Source: Welwitschia mirabilis
Lineage: Eukaryota > Gnetophyta > Gnetopsida > Welwitschiales
Assembly (NCBI GenBank): GCA_051453625.1
Contig: JBOZIK010000001.1
Location: 175,403,228 to 175,467,227, forward strand
DNA: 64,000 nt
Reading direction: 5' to 3'
The notes under the pieces are model-generated. The model did no database searches. It had not been told where the DNA came from and saw only the letters and a program-made list of their open reading frames with translations. The position numbers and the translations under genes were made by a program. Of this stretch, positions 45,977-58,867 are shown piece by piece (the first letter of the stretch is position 1; every line of letters begins with the position of its first letter).

Positions 45977-47193
45977 TGTTGCGATGCCAAATTATATTTT
46001 TTCTAGGGTATTTTGAATTGTTTTTTAGGACACTTAGGCAAGTTTAAACATAAAATGACAATTATTGAAAGTTAAGGAGAAAATTATAGAAACATACAAA
46101 TACTAGTACTTTTAGAGTAAATTTGAGTAAGTTTTGATACTTTACATTTTAAGGAGGAATTGATGAGATTCAAGGCTAATTTAACTTAATAAAGATTTTG
46201 AATAAGGTTGTTATCCTGTCCATCATCTGGATGACATACTAGAATGATAAGACTTTGATGATGACTAAGATGTTAATTAGACTGACATGAAGGATAAATA
46301 TAGAACTTTGTTGATGTGGCATCATCCCTATTATTGTTTGATGATTATCAAATTTTAACAAATGTACTAAACTCCATTAAACTTTTGGAATATGCCATGT
46401 GTTTATTTGTCTAGTTGTTAGGATTTTCTCATGCTTGTTAGTCTTATTTGTTTGTGAGTCTACTTTTGTTAATAAATATTGACTCTGTTCTTAACTTCAA
46501 TTACCTTCATTACACTGGAAATTCTCATGACAAGATATTGAAGGGCCAAAGGTCCATCTATTAGTTGTAGAAATGGATCTTTCTTAGTGTTAGGCTATGT
46601 CTTCTTTATTAAGGTACTACTTCTTTGGAATAGGATGTTCATTTTACTTTGAATGGACATGTTCTTTTAGTTTTATTCATATTTATGTGCATCTCCCTTA
46701 TGATTTATGTTGCTTTTAATTCCATAATAGCTTCATCTATGATATAGATCATGAAGGAAACCTTTTTTAGGGTTGAAATCATTAGTTTAGGAATTTTACA
46801 TTTCATTTTATATTCATATATTTAATCATTATATGTTTTCATATTCCATCTAATGCACTTGATAGCATAGATTGATTTGATTAGTGACAATTTTCTTAGT
46901 TGATCTAGGTTATACAAGATCGATCTTGGTAACAGAGATTTAGTAGTTGGAAAGATATTTCATTTAGGATAGTTTTAATTTGCATTTTCATGTGTGTTTA
47001 CTTTTCTTGTATTGTTGATTTTCATTTTTGAACCTTTATTTTGTGAAAATCAATTCTCTAGCTTTAATCCTAGTGCCTTAAATGGATTACAACATTTGGA
47101 TCCACTCCCGACTATACTAGTGTGTTTGTACATATATTTGTGATTAACAAGATTTGAGAAAGAACATAATGTTTTCATAAACGCATTGCAACA
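45977..47193 (+). repeat. Element B 3' LTR
   Basis: 1217 bp, tgttgcgatgccaaatt to cgcattgcaaca, the best preserved LTR termini in the window. Hairpin motifs at 46210-46250 and near 46320. Confidence 0.85.
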
Positions 47194-50100
47194 TGGAATG
47201 GTAATGACATATACTTCTAGTAGGGTTTATTTAAAAAAATGTAATGAAACCTATTTTAAGGATGAAATCTAGATATGGGAATGAACTTTATTAGAATTAC
47301 GTTAATTTATTTATCATTTAATGAATATATCAAACAAATGCATGAATAAATTATAACTAATATGAATAATTAATTACTTATTTATCTATATAATATAAGT
47401 CTATTTTTATTAGATTTATTTTATTGTGAATAATCACACATAGAATAAAATAAAAACGTATATAATTTTCTTTTATTATGTTATAAAATAATTGCTTTTG
47501 AACATATAGTATTGAAATTTAAAATACTATAAATATATTCTATTTATTTTACATAGTTGTAACATTCAAGTAAATCATATTTTCACTCTAAAGTTCTTTT
47601 GAAAAGACATAAAAATATTATACACATGAAACTAAATACTTTTTTAAAAATCTTTCTTCAATTCAACTATCTTCAAATCAACTAATAACTTTCTAACATA
47701 ATAATATAATGAATGAAGAGAAAGTTTGACATCCAAAATGTAATTCTTACTTAAAATTCATTTACCCATAAAATAACTAAAAGGAATGAAACTTTAATAA
47801 CTAACTAAATTGTCTAGATTATCAAAGTGAAAACCCTCATAAACCTCTAAAAATATTTACTCAAATAATGATAAATAAAGAAGAAGATGATTTTATATAC
47901 AAGTGAGAATTATTAATAATATTACAAAACTTAAAGTAACATGAAAGTATACTTTTCTTAGTAATTATCCAATCAAATCTTGCTTATGCTAAAATAACAA
48001 ATCCCACTTGATCTTCAAGAATAAGGCCTTATTTACAAAGCCTAATTTGCACTTAATTAAAGAAAATTTAATAAAAATGATATAAAATAAAGTTAATTTA
48101 ATTATTATACATGTTAACCTATTAAATTATTAGCATGACTTTCTTTAGCAATTTGTTATAATTAATCAAATAATTTCTAATCTTTTAAAGAACTTTGTGA
48201 TTAAAAATAAAAAGTTAATTACTTATAAGGGTAAAAAAATTATTAGAGCTTTTGTTAAAATATACTCATTCTAAAACTTTTAGAAATTAATTTTTTCAAA
48301 TTTTGATATCTATAAATACATTTACTAAGATCATATGTTAAGTATAAAATTATTTAAAGTTTCAGAAATATTATCAATTATGCTACATTAGAAAAAATAT
48401 AACTTGTAAACTACTTTGAGTTGTTAAGCGATTTAAGATTCTTTAAAAGATTATTTCATTCTATAAACTTTAGACTATTAATTCATTATAAAATTCTTAG
48501 TATTAATTTTCTATCTTTATTTTTATAGTTAGTTTCATAAAATTATTTTTAAAAATTATTAAATCTTATAAAAACCTACTTTTATTAAATTTTTATAATC
48601 GAAAATGCATCATAGACTTATAAAAAAACTTAATAAATTCTAAATAATAATTCTTAAGTTGTGATCTTCCTAATTTATGTTACCAATTTAAAAAAACTAG
48701 TTTTATTTAAACAAGAATATAAAAATTCATATGAGAATCCAAGAAACTATAGTTGATAAAATTTAATTCAAATACTTAATTTAATTATTCTATGTAATAC
48801 ATTAAAAAATGTAGACTAAAAAAATTCTACATTAATTAAAAAATTAAATGCATAAGATTAAATAAAGGTGAAGAAACACAATGATCCGTAGGATTAACAT
48901 TAAGTATTACCTGGTCTAACTGGGATTGAGGATCAGATAATTCACTCTATTAGAGAATTCTAATGAATATATAATACATAATTCAACTTTTAAAATATAC
49001 CAATAATGTACAACAAAACATGAGTACTCAAATATTATAGTAAATCCCTTACTCACTTGACCAAAATTATCTATTGATAATCCCATTAATCAAGCATGTA
49101 AAGGAATCCCTCAAATCTCTTTTTTAACTTGGTTTAAGCTAAATTAAAGGGATAATATTAGTTAAATAAAAATTATAATAATTTGATACAATGACATAAC
49201 ATAATACTTTTATAATCCAATAGATTTTTTTAGGAAAAGAAATAACATAGAAATATAGTAATTAGAGGAACCTACTTGGAAAAGGAATGATTAAAGGATT
49301 TTTTTTGATGAAGATTAGTGAAGATTTAATGAAGTCCTAAGCTCTAATATTCCATTATAAATCTTTAATATCTAAGATCTAAGCTCTGCAAGATCCATTC
49401 TTGAAAGAAAGAGAAAAAGGAAAGAAAAGAAGAAGATAGAAAAGTAAGAAGAGAATTTGTTAGCATGCACTTATTTAAAGATGAAAAATTAGTTTTCAAG
49501 AGAGGAAACGTCTCTGTTTATAGGTAAATGATAGATTAAAAGTCAATGATTCAATTGATCAAAAACTAAATACACCATTTTGTCCATGAGGTAATATGGT
49601 TACATTAAGTAATAGTATAATAAAAAATAATTTTCATGATATTTTTAATAATAGTTTCTAACTATGATTAATTTACTTATGGAATTTTTAATTAATAATT
49701 GATTTTAGTCATCATAAAATCTCAAGTTTTATTTTTTAAAAAAATATTTAATGATAGTTTTTAACTATCTATAACCATTATTAAAGTTTCAAATGATGAT
49801 ATCTTTGAACCACCAAGATCATGTTATTAGTTACAAGATAAAAAAACTTTAGATCAATATCCAAAATTTCAATAGAAACTACTTCACATAAGAAATAAAA
49901 GAGCATAAAGAAGAAGAAGAGAGATGCATAAGGGATGGTATTTTAGAATTTACAAGAAACCAGGGTCCCACAAGTACCAAATGTGTTCTTCTCCTTTGTA
50001 TTTTCTAATAATTTATCATTTAGTTTAAAATTCAGTTTTAGATTTATTTATCTTGTACATGTTGTGCTTATGATTTAATGTTTGGTAGTGTAGATACAAA

Positions 50101-52537
50101 TACTTAATAATGGATCTTATATTTCTATTACCTTACTATAATAAGGATAACAAAAATGAGTCCAATGATATAAAGGATTAAATCTTTGACAAGTTCATAG
50201 AACTTAAAATTTATTATTCATGCCTTTTCTTTAAGGTATTTACAATATTTAAGATCATACTTTCAAAATACTTATTACTTTTAATCCTTTATTTTAGCCC
50301 CTTATATATTCATCCTTAATATACACTACTTTTATTTGGTACCTAAATACTTTAAAATTTAATAATATGCATTTGGGATAACATGGATTTAAGAGATTAG
50401 AGTAATAATGAAAGAACTTTTTCTCACTCTTTTTTATTTTCAAGGTCATTTTTGAAATCCATGCTACCAAAACATGTTATGCGTTAAATCCCAAATTGCA
50501 TCTTGGTAGTTAGGATCACTTGAAATATATATTTTATATTAGTATGAGACAAGTGAATTTACTACATCATGGCCTTATCTCATCACATAAGATTATTAAG
50601 AAGAACATTGTAGAATATGAATGACTATGATAACATGTTATAATTGGCTTCATACATACTAATAACTCTAAAGTACTTATTAAAATTTAAGTTTTTGATG
50701 TCTAACAAAGATCAATACATATAAAAAATAGCTTGATAGACTTAATTAAAAGTTCACTCCTTTAAAAAGTATGCTCCTTTATCAATCAAACAAAATTTAT
50801 CTCTATTCTTATTATGTAGAAAGAACCTACATACTAAAGAGATAAAATGTTTAAGATCGATTAGATAGCCCATCAATTTGAATATTAAAGATTGTGTTAA
50901 AAAGAAAATCTAAATAAATAATAGAATATTTTGGCATTACGTTGATACTATTCTAAAGTACAAGTTCAAAATCTTAAAGGAGAGATATATGTGACTTTTT
51001 ATTTACATGCTAAAATTGACATTTGAATACATAAATTGATCAATTTAGCTTAGGGAGAAATATTAAAATGTATTTTTAATGTGTTATATACTTTTATTAT
51101 TTTTATGGGAATATGCATTTTCCTTAAAATTAGCAAGTTAATTACTAACTTCTAAAGAACTATGCATAAATTAATCAAATTTTGGTGCTAAACACTAGAG
51201 CCAATGGCTAGGACTACTAGTGTTGCTATCCTTCTAAGATAAAAATGATCAAAACTCATGTTCTTACATTATATAAGGAAATTCAAAACTTTAAAATTAT
51301 GAGCTCATTTAGATTATAAATTAAATTTAACCTTTAACTCTGATGACATATGGCAGAACTATAAATAAATACTTTGCAGTTATTTGTGACAATAATAAGG
51401 ATGATCACATGAAGAAATATGATATGGAATCTATGCATAGCATCATTAGTAATCAGAGGAGGTGCCATTACCATGTTTGCATAAAGAAATTATGGTTACA
51501 TGCCAAACATGTTTATAACTTCCTCCTTATGTAACTGCTCTTAAGTAATCTCCAATATATAAAGATGCCCTAAAGTAACCATGACTTAGACTCTAAGAAT
51601 ACTTTCATCTATTAAAGGGTCTTAAGTATCCATTGTAAAAATATTTTATCTCTCTTAACATAGGAAAGATGTATAGGGTAAGACATCATGGGACTTTAAT
51701 AACCTTTCTTGGGGATAGAATGATCCAAAAGTAGTTGAGGCATTCATCTTTTTTACTTCTCTCTTTACTTAATGTAATGTATTTTTATTTTAGTTTTAAT
51801 AAAGAATTAGTTTAAATCCTTTCATTATTAATGTAGAAAGTAATTTGACATTAGCAATATTTAGGTAGAACCATTTTTAGAATTAGTTATAATCCTATTA
51901 TTATTAGTGCATAGTCATTTGGTATTAGTAATATTTAGGTAGTAATAGTTCTTAAGTAAGTTTCTTCCTTTCATTATTATTATACAATTTGTTTAGCATT
52001 AGTAATTTTTAGGTAGATCTTACTTGATTGTTAAGTTCAAGGTATAGAAATCATTAGGGTAAAGGTAAAGAGTTGAATAGATTGGGTAGATCTTTGAAGA
52101 TTTTGGTTCCTTCATGTCATCAATCAAAGATCAACTTCCTTTTGAACTTTTAATTTTTCTATTATTTAAGTTTTATTACAAGTTAAATTAGTTATGTATC
52201 TTTTTTAAAGTTACCAAATATCCTTATGAAAAAATGACTCTGAGTATAAACTTAGATGTATCTAGATCACTATAAAGATATAATCAAATCTTGGTATTAT
52301 TGTTAGGGATATTTACATGATAATTTTTTGAGAGTACATGATTTTTTTGCTTGTAATTTGTTTGTTAGTTTTTATCTTTTTGATGATATATACTAGTACT
52401 TCTTCCAATGATGCCCAAACTAGTCCTTCCTATTTTGTTGTTATGTGTTTTCTTTTTCCTCTAGTTATAGATACTAGTCTATTTCTAGTAAAACCTTTAT
52501 TAATTCATGTTATGCTATGTGTTGTACTTATCTAAGT
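47194..52537. other. 5.3 kb AT-rich interval with no recognised feature
   Basis: No element blocks, no hairpin motif and no long frame. Short frames at 51343-51534 (63 codons) and 52338-52535 (65 codons, hydrophobic) lack any recognisable motif. It is probably old, decayed intergenic DNA. Confidence 0.55.
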
Positions 52538-53696
52538 TGCAATTTAGATGTCATAACATTCTCAAATAATGGCAAGTAAACATATAAGTTATAAAGTATT
52601 TCAATCTAGATTTATAAAGATAAAGAAGAAAATAAGTTAAACAAGACCTAATTCTTTAGACAAGAGAGAGAAAAGAAGAAAAGAATTTATGGTTATATAT
52701 TTAAGAAAAATAAAATAGATAATGCAAATAGTGACATGTAATGGAATGAATAAAAATGAACATGAAAATGCAAGAGGATGAAAATGAAAGCCCTAAATGC
52801 AATTAACTAATATTTTTACCAACTTGTTGTCATCCAAGTTGGCCCTCCTACTCTATATTGAAATCATGTTTAATATACAAGAGTATTAAATTGACATAAA
52901 CATAAAGTATAAAGAATAGAAAGGGAGAGAGAATTTGAGAAAAATAAAGTATAATTTATTAGCATTTAACAAAATACATTTTATTACATCCACTTATAAG
53001 TAAAAGCTTCTAAATGAAGGATACATAAACCAATACCAAGGTAGTTACTCTCATAAACAAATGGATCTTCTTACCTAAGTTTCTTTAATATCACAAGTAG
53101 TTTGATGCCAAAATAAAGATGTGAAAATGAAAGACCTAATGGGATTTATATATGTTTGGATAATGGGCTAATTTAGCTAAAGAATATACTAGAATGGTTA
53201 CACTAGAATGTTAGCTAAAAACAATGTTAATTCATTATCATTTACCAACTTCGTCCTTTGGTAGTGGGTAAATGGTTATAATAAAAATATAGTAATAGAT
53301 GTAATGATTATCTAATGGATACTACCACTTATGCTTTGGGAAGTCTAGTGGTAGGTGTAATCTAGTAGGTAGTCATTTACTTTCCTCAACTACCTACCAT
53401 GTGGGCTTCTTGGAATCTAATGTCATGTGCAATATAGTTATCTTCTTAAGCACCTTAGTTTTTATGCTTTATATCTTAGTGATGTGTATTCTAGTGATAG
53501 CTGAAATCTAATTGATTCATTTTTTAGGGCTTTTTCAAATGCTTCATAATTACTTAATTTTAATTTAAATTATGCTTAATTATTTATCTTTAATCCTTAA
53601 CATTAAAAGTGGTACATTCAAGCATTAAACCTATAAAAAGGACTTGAAAACACACTTGAAACCATATGCCAAATGTGACAAGTTGGCTACTTATTA
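52538..53696 (-). repeat. M3 3' LTR (third LTR subtype)
   Basis: About 1.16 kb, beginning tgcaatttagatgtcata, ending ..ggctacttatta and followed by a polypurine tract. Internal layout resembles the M LTR (a block near 52988-53090 parallels 2765-2890), but the sequence is more divergent and I see no clear hairpin motif. Confidence 0.65.
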
Positions 53697-53712
53697 TAGC
53701 CCCCCACTTAAA
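53697..53712 (-). other. Polypurine tract of M3
   Basis: The plus strand is tagccccccacttaaa, so the minus strand has a purine run directly before the 3' LTR. Confidence 0.7.
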
Positions 53713-55685
53713 AATTATCAGTCCTTGATAAAGTAAGTGGAAAAGCATGAAAGCTAGCCAAATTGAATAGGAGATGAAAGATAAAACTTCAAGATAATTA
53801 CATTATTAAATATAAATTATATCTAATTTAAAATAGACATTATAAAATAATATGCATTAAGTTTAAAAATATGATTTAAGCTTATGATAATAATTCCACA
53901 TAAAAACTTATTTTTAAAAGATTCAATGAATTAGTTCTTAGGAGTTTCATATAAATACATCCTCCACTAAAGTCATACATGCATCAAAATTTTAAAAAAA
54001 TCCTTCAAAATAAGAATAACAAATCCTTCAAAATAAGAATAACATAGTTTAACATCTAAAATATTGAAAAAGATGTATCAAAAATAAGAAATAAAGTTGA
54101 AAAGAAAAAACACATGGAAAAAAAAAGAAAGGCAAGAAAATAAACCAAGTAGAGCTAAACATCATGAAAATAAACATGGAATTACTTGAATCCTAAATGT
54201 TAACCTCTCAAAACCTAACACTTCATATGAAAGAAAAAGGAATGAAAATATTTTTCAAAAGATCAAATTAATTACTCTAATGCTATGGTCTTATGAGAAA
54301 TTAAAAAAAAGTATAATTAATAACTTTAGAATTACCTAAGTTAATAAATAGAATAAAATACATTGCATAATAACATATTCAATTTGAAGTTAATCACTAC
54401 CAATAGTCTTTCATTCCCAACATAAAATACATGAGCTTCAATTATTAAAACATTATGGTTTCATTTGAATAGCATGGATGAAAATGATAATGTACTAATT
54501 GAAATTCACATATCATAGCTATAATCTCAAGCATCAACTTAAAAGATTATTATATATTAATAATACTCAATAATGTAATAATCACGGTACATTTTAAGGC
54601 ATAACTCCTTTTACCTTAAATTTCTCCCATTATGAAGTACTCATTTTTAAACCATTTACCTCACTTTTATTACAAGTAGTATGACTTATTAGATAGGACA
54701 TAGGCCATTAAGCAACTTTGTCCTTGTTATAGTAATTCCTAAGATAGATTAGGAGTAATTGCAAAAGTGCTTTCATAGTATAAATTGATATTTTATCTTT
54801 CTTTTAAAAATTTGTTTTTCCCCCTTTTTCTCTCTTTGCCCCCCTCTCATACAAATATAGAAAAAAACTTATGAATTATCAAAGTACTAATAACTTATAG
54901 CCTTAATAAAAATGAAGTTGATAAAGAGATAATGTATACAATACAAGCAAATCAATTAAGCACATTTTCCTTTCTTGGAATAGGAGTTTATAAGAATTTA
55001 AATGTTTTTAAATTAGCTAAAATCTAATTGATGATCCCTAAATTACAAAAGCATGAAATTCCTATACATACTATATGATAAAAAGATAAAGTAAGATCAA
55101 GATAATAAGAGTTTGAAAAGAGGCTATTTAAATAATTACATTCACATAAGGATAACTGATGGACATCCACTAAAAATGAGGCTCTATAGAATTAATCACT
55201 TCAAATAAAATACTATTGTAAAACAAAATTATTTTTCATTTGCTTTTCAATTATTCCTATATTAAAGATCTAGATATTTCAACATAGTTATTTAATTGTA
55301 TTTTTTTAACAAAAAAATAAGAATCAAAGAATATGAAAAATAATTAATAAATCATAATAGGTATGCATGCTTTTTTTAGAGGAATCAATTGGTAATAAAC
55401 AACTAACTGAATAACAGTTTAACTTCACCAAATTTATTAGTAACATAAGAGGCAAAGTATTCATATATTTCATGGAAAAAAAATTCCTTATCAAAATCAT
55501 GATATAAAGACTTTAAAACATATATTTCATTGAAATATTGATTTTGAGAATGAAATACATTAATTTTACTATTAGAAATCTAAGAATTTCAAGAATCACT
55601 AATTAGAATAGGTTTAAAATACTTAAGAATCTCCCTCAAATTCAACTCTAAGGATGTATTATTATCAGTAAGATAGAGTTTACAC
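53713..55685 (-). repeat. M3 3' region
   Basis: AT-rich and non-coding; matches to the other tails are weak. No PPT2 and no integrase remnant could be recognised. C-rich runs at 54818-54847 are of unclear meaning. Confidence 0.45.
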
Positions 55686-57086
55686 CAATTTAGAAGTCCA
55701 AGATATTCTAAGTCATATTTTTGAAAAGAGTAATAATTAAAGAAATGAGGTAAATGGGACATGGTATAAAAGGAAAGGATATTTCCTTGAGTATTACATG
55801 GATTTTCAAAAGGAGAAGATTGAGAGATATTACAAAATAACTTATCAAGGTTATTGATTTTATTAAAAGTAAGGAAAGGGATGTGGCTTCAATAATTACA
55901 TGAACGTTCAAATGTAATATATAAAGAAATGTTACCATTATGAAGATCACAAGGTAACGTGGGAGTGAAAATAAAATAAAGGATGTTATTTGGGGTTTTA
56001 AAAGAAAGAAAAAATGGAAGGAATGAAAAAACATAAGGTAGAGACCTCAACCTAGGTTATTGCATTGGAAGGAATAAGTCTATCCTTCATTAAGTTTGAA
56101 TGAATTTTATGCATTTTTCATTATTCCTCTTCTCCTCATTTTTGTCTCCATTATTACTTTATTTAATTCATTCTTTACTTTCTTTATTATTATCATTAAC
56201 TATATCTTCCTCCTCTTTATTATACTCCTAATTATTTTGTGGAGTTTTATTGTCATTCTCTAAGTTATTTGATTCATCAAAAAGATCATAAAGAGAAATG
56301 TGCTTATTATCTTCATTATGTGATGGATGATTTTTCAATATTTCTTGAGTTCATACTTCTTCCTCATTACATTTTAAAAATAAGTAGATATTAGGGATAT
56401 GATATAGTATTTCTATTAATATATCATCCTTATCATCGTCATCATTCATGTCTATTTGTTAAGTTAAATGATCATTATCCTCATTTGACCATTTTCTTAT
56501 GAGTAAAATAGTTGAAATAAATTTGAAATATTATTTCTTATTTTAAAGCAAGAATTGTTACTAGATATTTCTAATTTTTTTTCATTATTCTTAATGTGTA
56601 ATGTAATAGATATAATGGGGTAGTCTTGAGACAATTATTCTTTTCCATAGATTTGTGTGTAACTTACACTATCACTCTATATTCATATTGAGCGTTTTAC
56701 TATGGTTTACACATTGATGAAAGGATTGGTATAAGAAATCTATATCTTATTACTAGTTCTTCATTAGATATTGTTGAGGTTCGCATGATAATTGTATAAT
56801 TCTTCTCTAAATAAGAAAGGATGTTTAGCCTCATACCTAAAAAAAGGTTGAAAAGAAAATGAGGAAAGAGAGGAGGTTGAAAATAAAATGAAGCCCTAGT
56901 TTTAATAAAATTCTTTAAAGAAAAGTTCTTCTTTCTATTAACCAAGATTTTTTTAATAGACTTCCATTTCCTATTTTTAGTAAAAATTTCTTGAAAATAT
57001 TTCTCAGCATCTATGTACTTGTTCTTTAATTACATATTCCCTCTTCTTTCAGTAAGGATTTCATGTATAGGTTTTTTTTTCTTCAT
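55686..57086 (-). pseudogene. N-family ORF (element M3)
   Basis: From an ATG at 57086 to the LEYLGLLN block, where the stop seen in M (TAG) has become TGG, about 1.40 kb. Blocks: PIHEILTERRGNM, then AEKYFQEIFTKNRK; an aromatic stretch ASFYFQPPLFPHFLFNLF (in 56700-56945); an acidic middle with DDKDDILIEILYHIPNIYL and KHISLYDLFDES; and the C-terminal block. A leucine-rich frame at 55708-56034 is a shifted reading. The N-terminal side is cut by the M2 LTR at 57174. Agreement in length and block order with M and P supports an ancestral protein. Function unknown. Confidence 0.6.
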
Positions 57087-57173
57087 AGAAGCATAATTTT
57101 CCAATTGAAAATTCTTTCTTCTTTTTGCCTATAGAGTTCTTTTATCTTCCATAAAACCAAGTTTTAGTAACAC

Positions 57174-58867
57174 TATTATAATGTGTATTTGTGCAATCAT
57201 TACATCCTTGGTTAACTTTTGTCGATCACAAATATTTTACACAACGTGCATACTAGTATAGATAAAAGTAAATCCAAATGTCATAATCCATTAAAGGCAC
57301 TAGATTTAAAGCTAGAGAATTGATTTTTATGAAATATTTTTGGTATTTTTCTTTTAGGTTTAATCATAAAAAGTAGAATGCAAGAAAAGTAAAAACACTA
57401 NNNNNNNNNNNNNNNNNNNNNNNNNNNNNNNNNNNNNNNNNNNNNNNNNNNNNNNNNNNNNNNNNNNNNNNNNNNNNNNNNNNNNNNNNNNNNNNNNNNN
57501 NNNNNNNNNNNNNNNNNNNNNNNNNNNNNNNNNNNNNNNNNNNNNNNNNNNNNNNNNNNNNNNNNNNNNNNNNNNNNNNNNNNNNNNNNNNNNNNNNNNN
57601 NNNNNNNNNNNNNNNNNNNNNNNNNNNNNNNNNNNNNNNNNNNNNNNNNNNNNNNNNNNNNNNNNNNNNNNNNNNNNNNNNNNNNNNNNNNNNNNNNNNN
57701 NNNNNNNNNNNNNNNNNNNNNNNNNNNNNNNNNNNNNNNNNNNNNNNNNNNNNNNNNNNNNNNNNNNNNNNNNNNNNNNNNNNNNNNNNNNNNNNNNNNN
57801 NNNNNNNNNNNNNNNNATAAAAAGTAGAATGCAAGAAAAGTAAAAACACTATATAATGCAAATAAGGTCTACTCTAAATGTAATACCTATCTGACTACTA
57901 AATCTGTATTATCAAAATTAGCCCTACATAACCTAGATTAATGAAGTAAACTATTACTAATCCTAACTAACTTAGGCTATTAAGTACATTAATTAGAATC
58001 TATAAAATATGTAATGATTAATCTAGGGAATATAAAATGTAATGCAATGTAAATCCTAAACTAACTATTTCAACCTTAAGAAAGGTTACCCTTGATGATC
58101 TATATTAACTATGAACTATAATGGAATCATAACCAACATAAACTATAAGGTATAGACAAATTAATAAAACTAAAATAATATTTTTATTATTATTGAACCA
58201 ACATCTTGTTACAAAGTAGTAGCATCTCAATAAAGAAGATAGAGTTCAACACTAAGGAAGACCTCTTTCTGCAATAATCAATAGACCTCATGTCCTTCGA
58301 TCTCCTATCACAATAATTTCTGGTGTAAAAACGATGAGCTTGGAGTAAGAATAACGAATGTATTTATTACAACTGAAATACTCTTAAAAAAATAATAGAT
58401 GCCATGGAAATCCTAATGGTGTGTAGAAGATGTATGATACATTGCATAAGTTAAATGAAGTTTGAAGCATTAACTAAAAATAGAAACCATATTGACTATC
58501 GTCCAAATGATGTGGAGGACGATGACATGTTAAAGAGATCCTACATTATCTTTTATCTTTGATCTAATCAACATATTGATCATCATGTAAGTGGTGTCCT
58601 TCGTATAATCATCTAAATAATAAACATAGAAATAGTCTTTTTGAAGCTATTTATTGGATTAAATTGGCCTTACACATCATTAATTCCTCATCAAACTGTG
58701 AGTATCATAATTAATTCAAAATTTCTCCAAATGTACTAGTGATTATGCATTTTCATTATTTTCTTCTTAGCTATCAATAATTATTGTTTCTAAATTAAAA
58801 CTATCTAAATGTATTGTAAAACTACTGAAAATACCCTATTAAATACATATAATTTAGCATCACAACA
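57174..58867 (-). repeat. M2 3' LTR
   Basis: Begins tattataatgtgtatttg, aligned to tgttatggtgtgaattta, and ends tagcatcacaaca. Without the N run and the duplicated 35 bp it is about 1.24 kb, the normal length for the family. Hairpin motif at 58498-58535. Confidence 0.75.
57401..57816. other. Assembly gap, 416 N, with duplicated flanks
   Basis: The 35 bases before the gap (57366-57400) are repeated exactly after it (57817-57851), so the contig ends overlap and the gap is probably false. Confidence 0.9.

Larger units (their letters stand above)
35388..47193 (+). mobile_element. Element B: non-autonomous LTR retrotransposon, split by E3
   Basis: On the plus strand: 5' LTR (35388-36594), primer site, leader, N-family ORF (to 39306), integrase C-terminal remnant (40150-40310), tail (to about 42024), a 100-N gap and the inserted E3 fragment, then the end of the tail with PPT2 and PPT1 (45628-45972) and the 3' LTR (45977-47193). 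The tail before 42024 and after 45628 matches consecutive parts of the M tail read in reverse, which is why I join them. The possible target duplications gggag/tggaa match at only three bases and are not convincing. Confidence 0.75.
52538..57173 (-). mobile_element. Element M3: non-autonomous element with a divergent LTR, cut by M2
   Basis: On the minus strand: N-family ORF (57086-55686), a shortened 3' region, PPT (53697-53712) and 3' LTR (53696-52538). The 5' end is separated by the M2 insertion and lies beyond the window or is lost. Confidence 0.7.

Noticed and set aside
35383-47198. gggag / tggaa as the target duplication of B
   Set aside because: Only three of five bases match; not better than chance in context.
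51343-51534. 63-codon plus frame as a small gene
   Set aside because: No motif, no flanking signals and no second copy.
52338-52535. 65-codon hydrophobic frame as a small membrane protein
   Set aside because: T-rich DNA yields such frames by chance; nothing supports translation.
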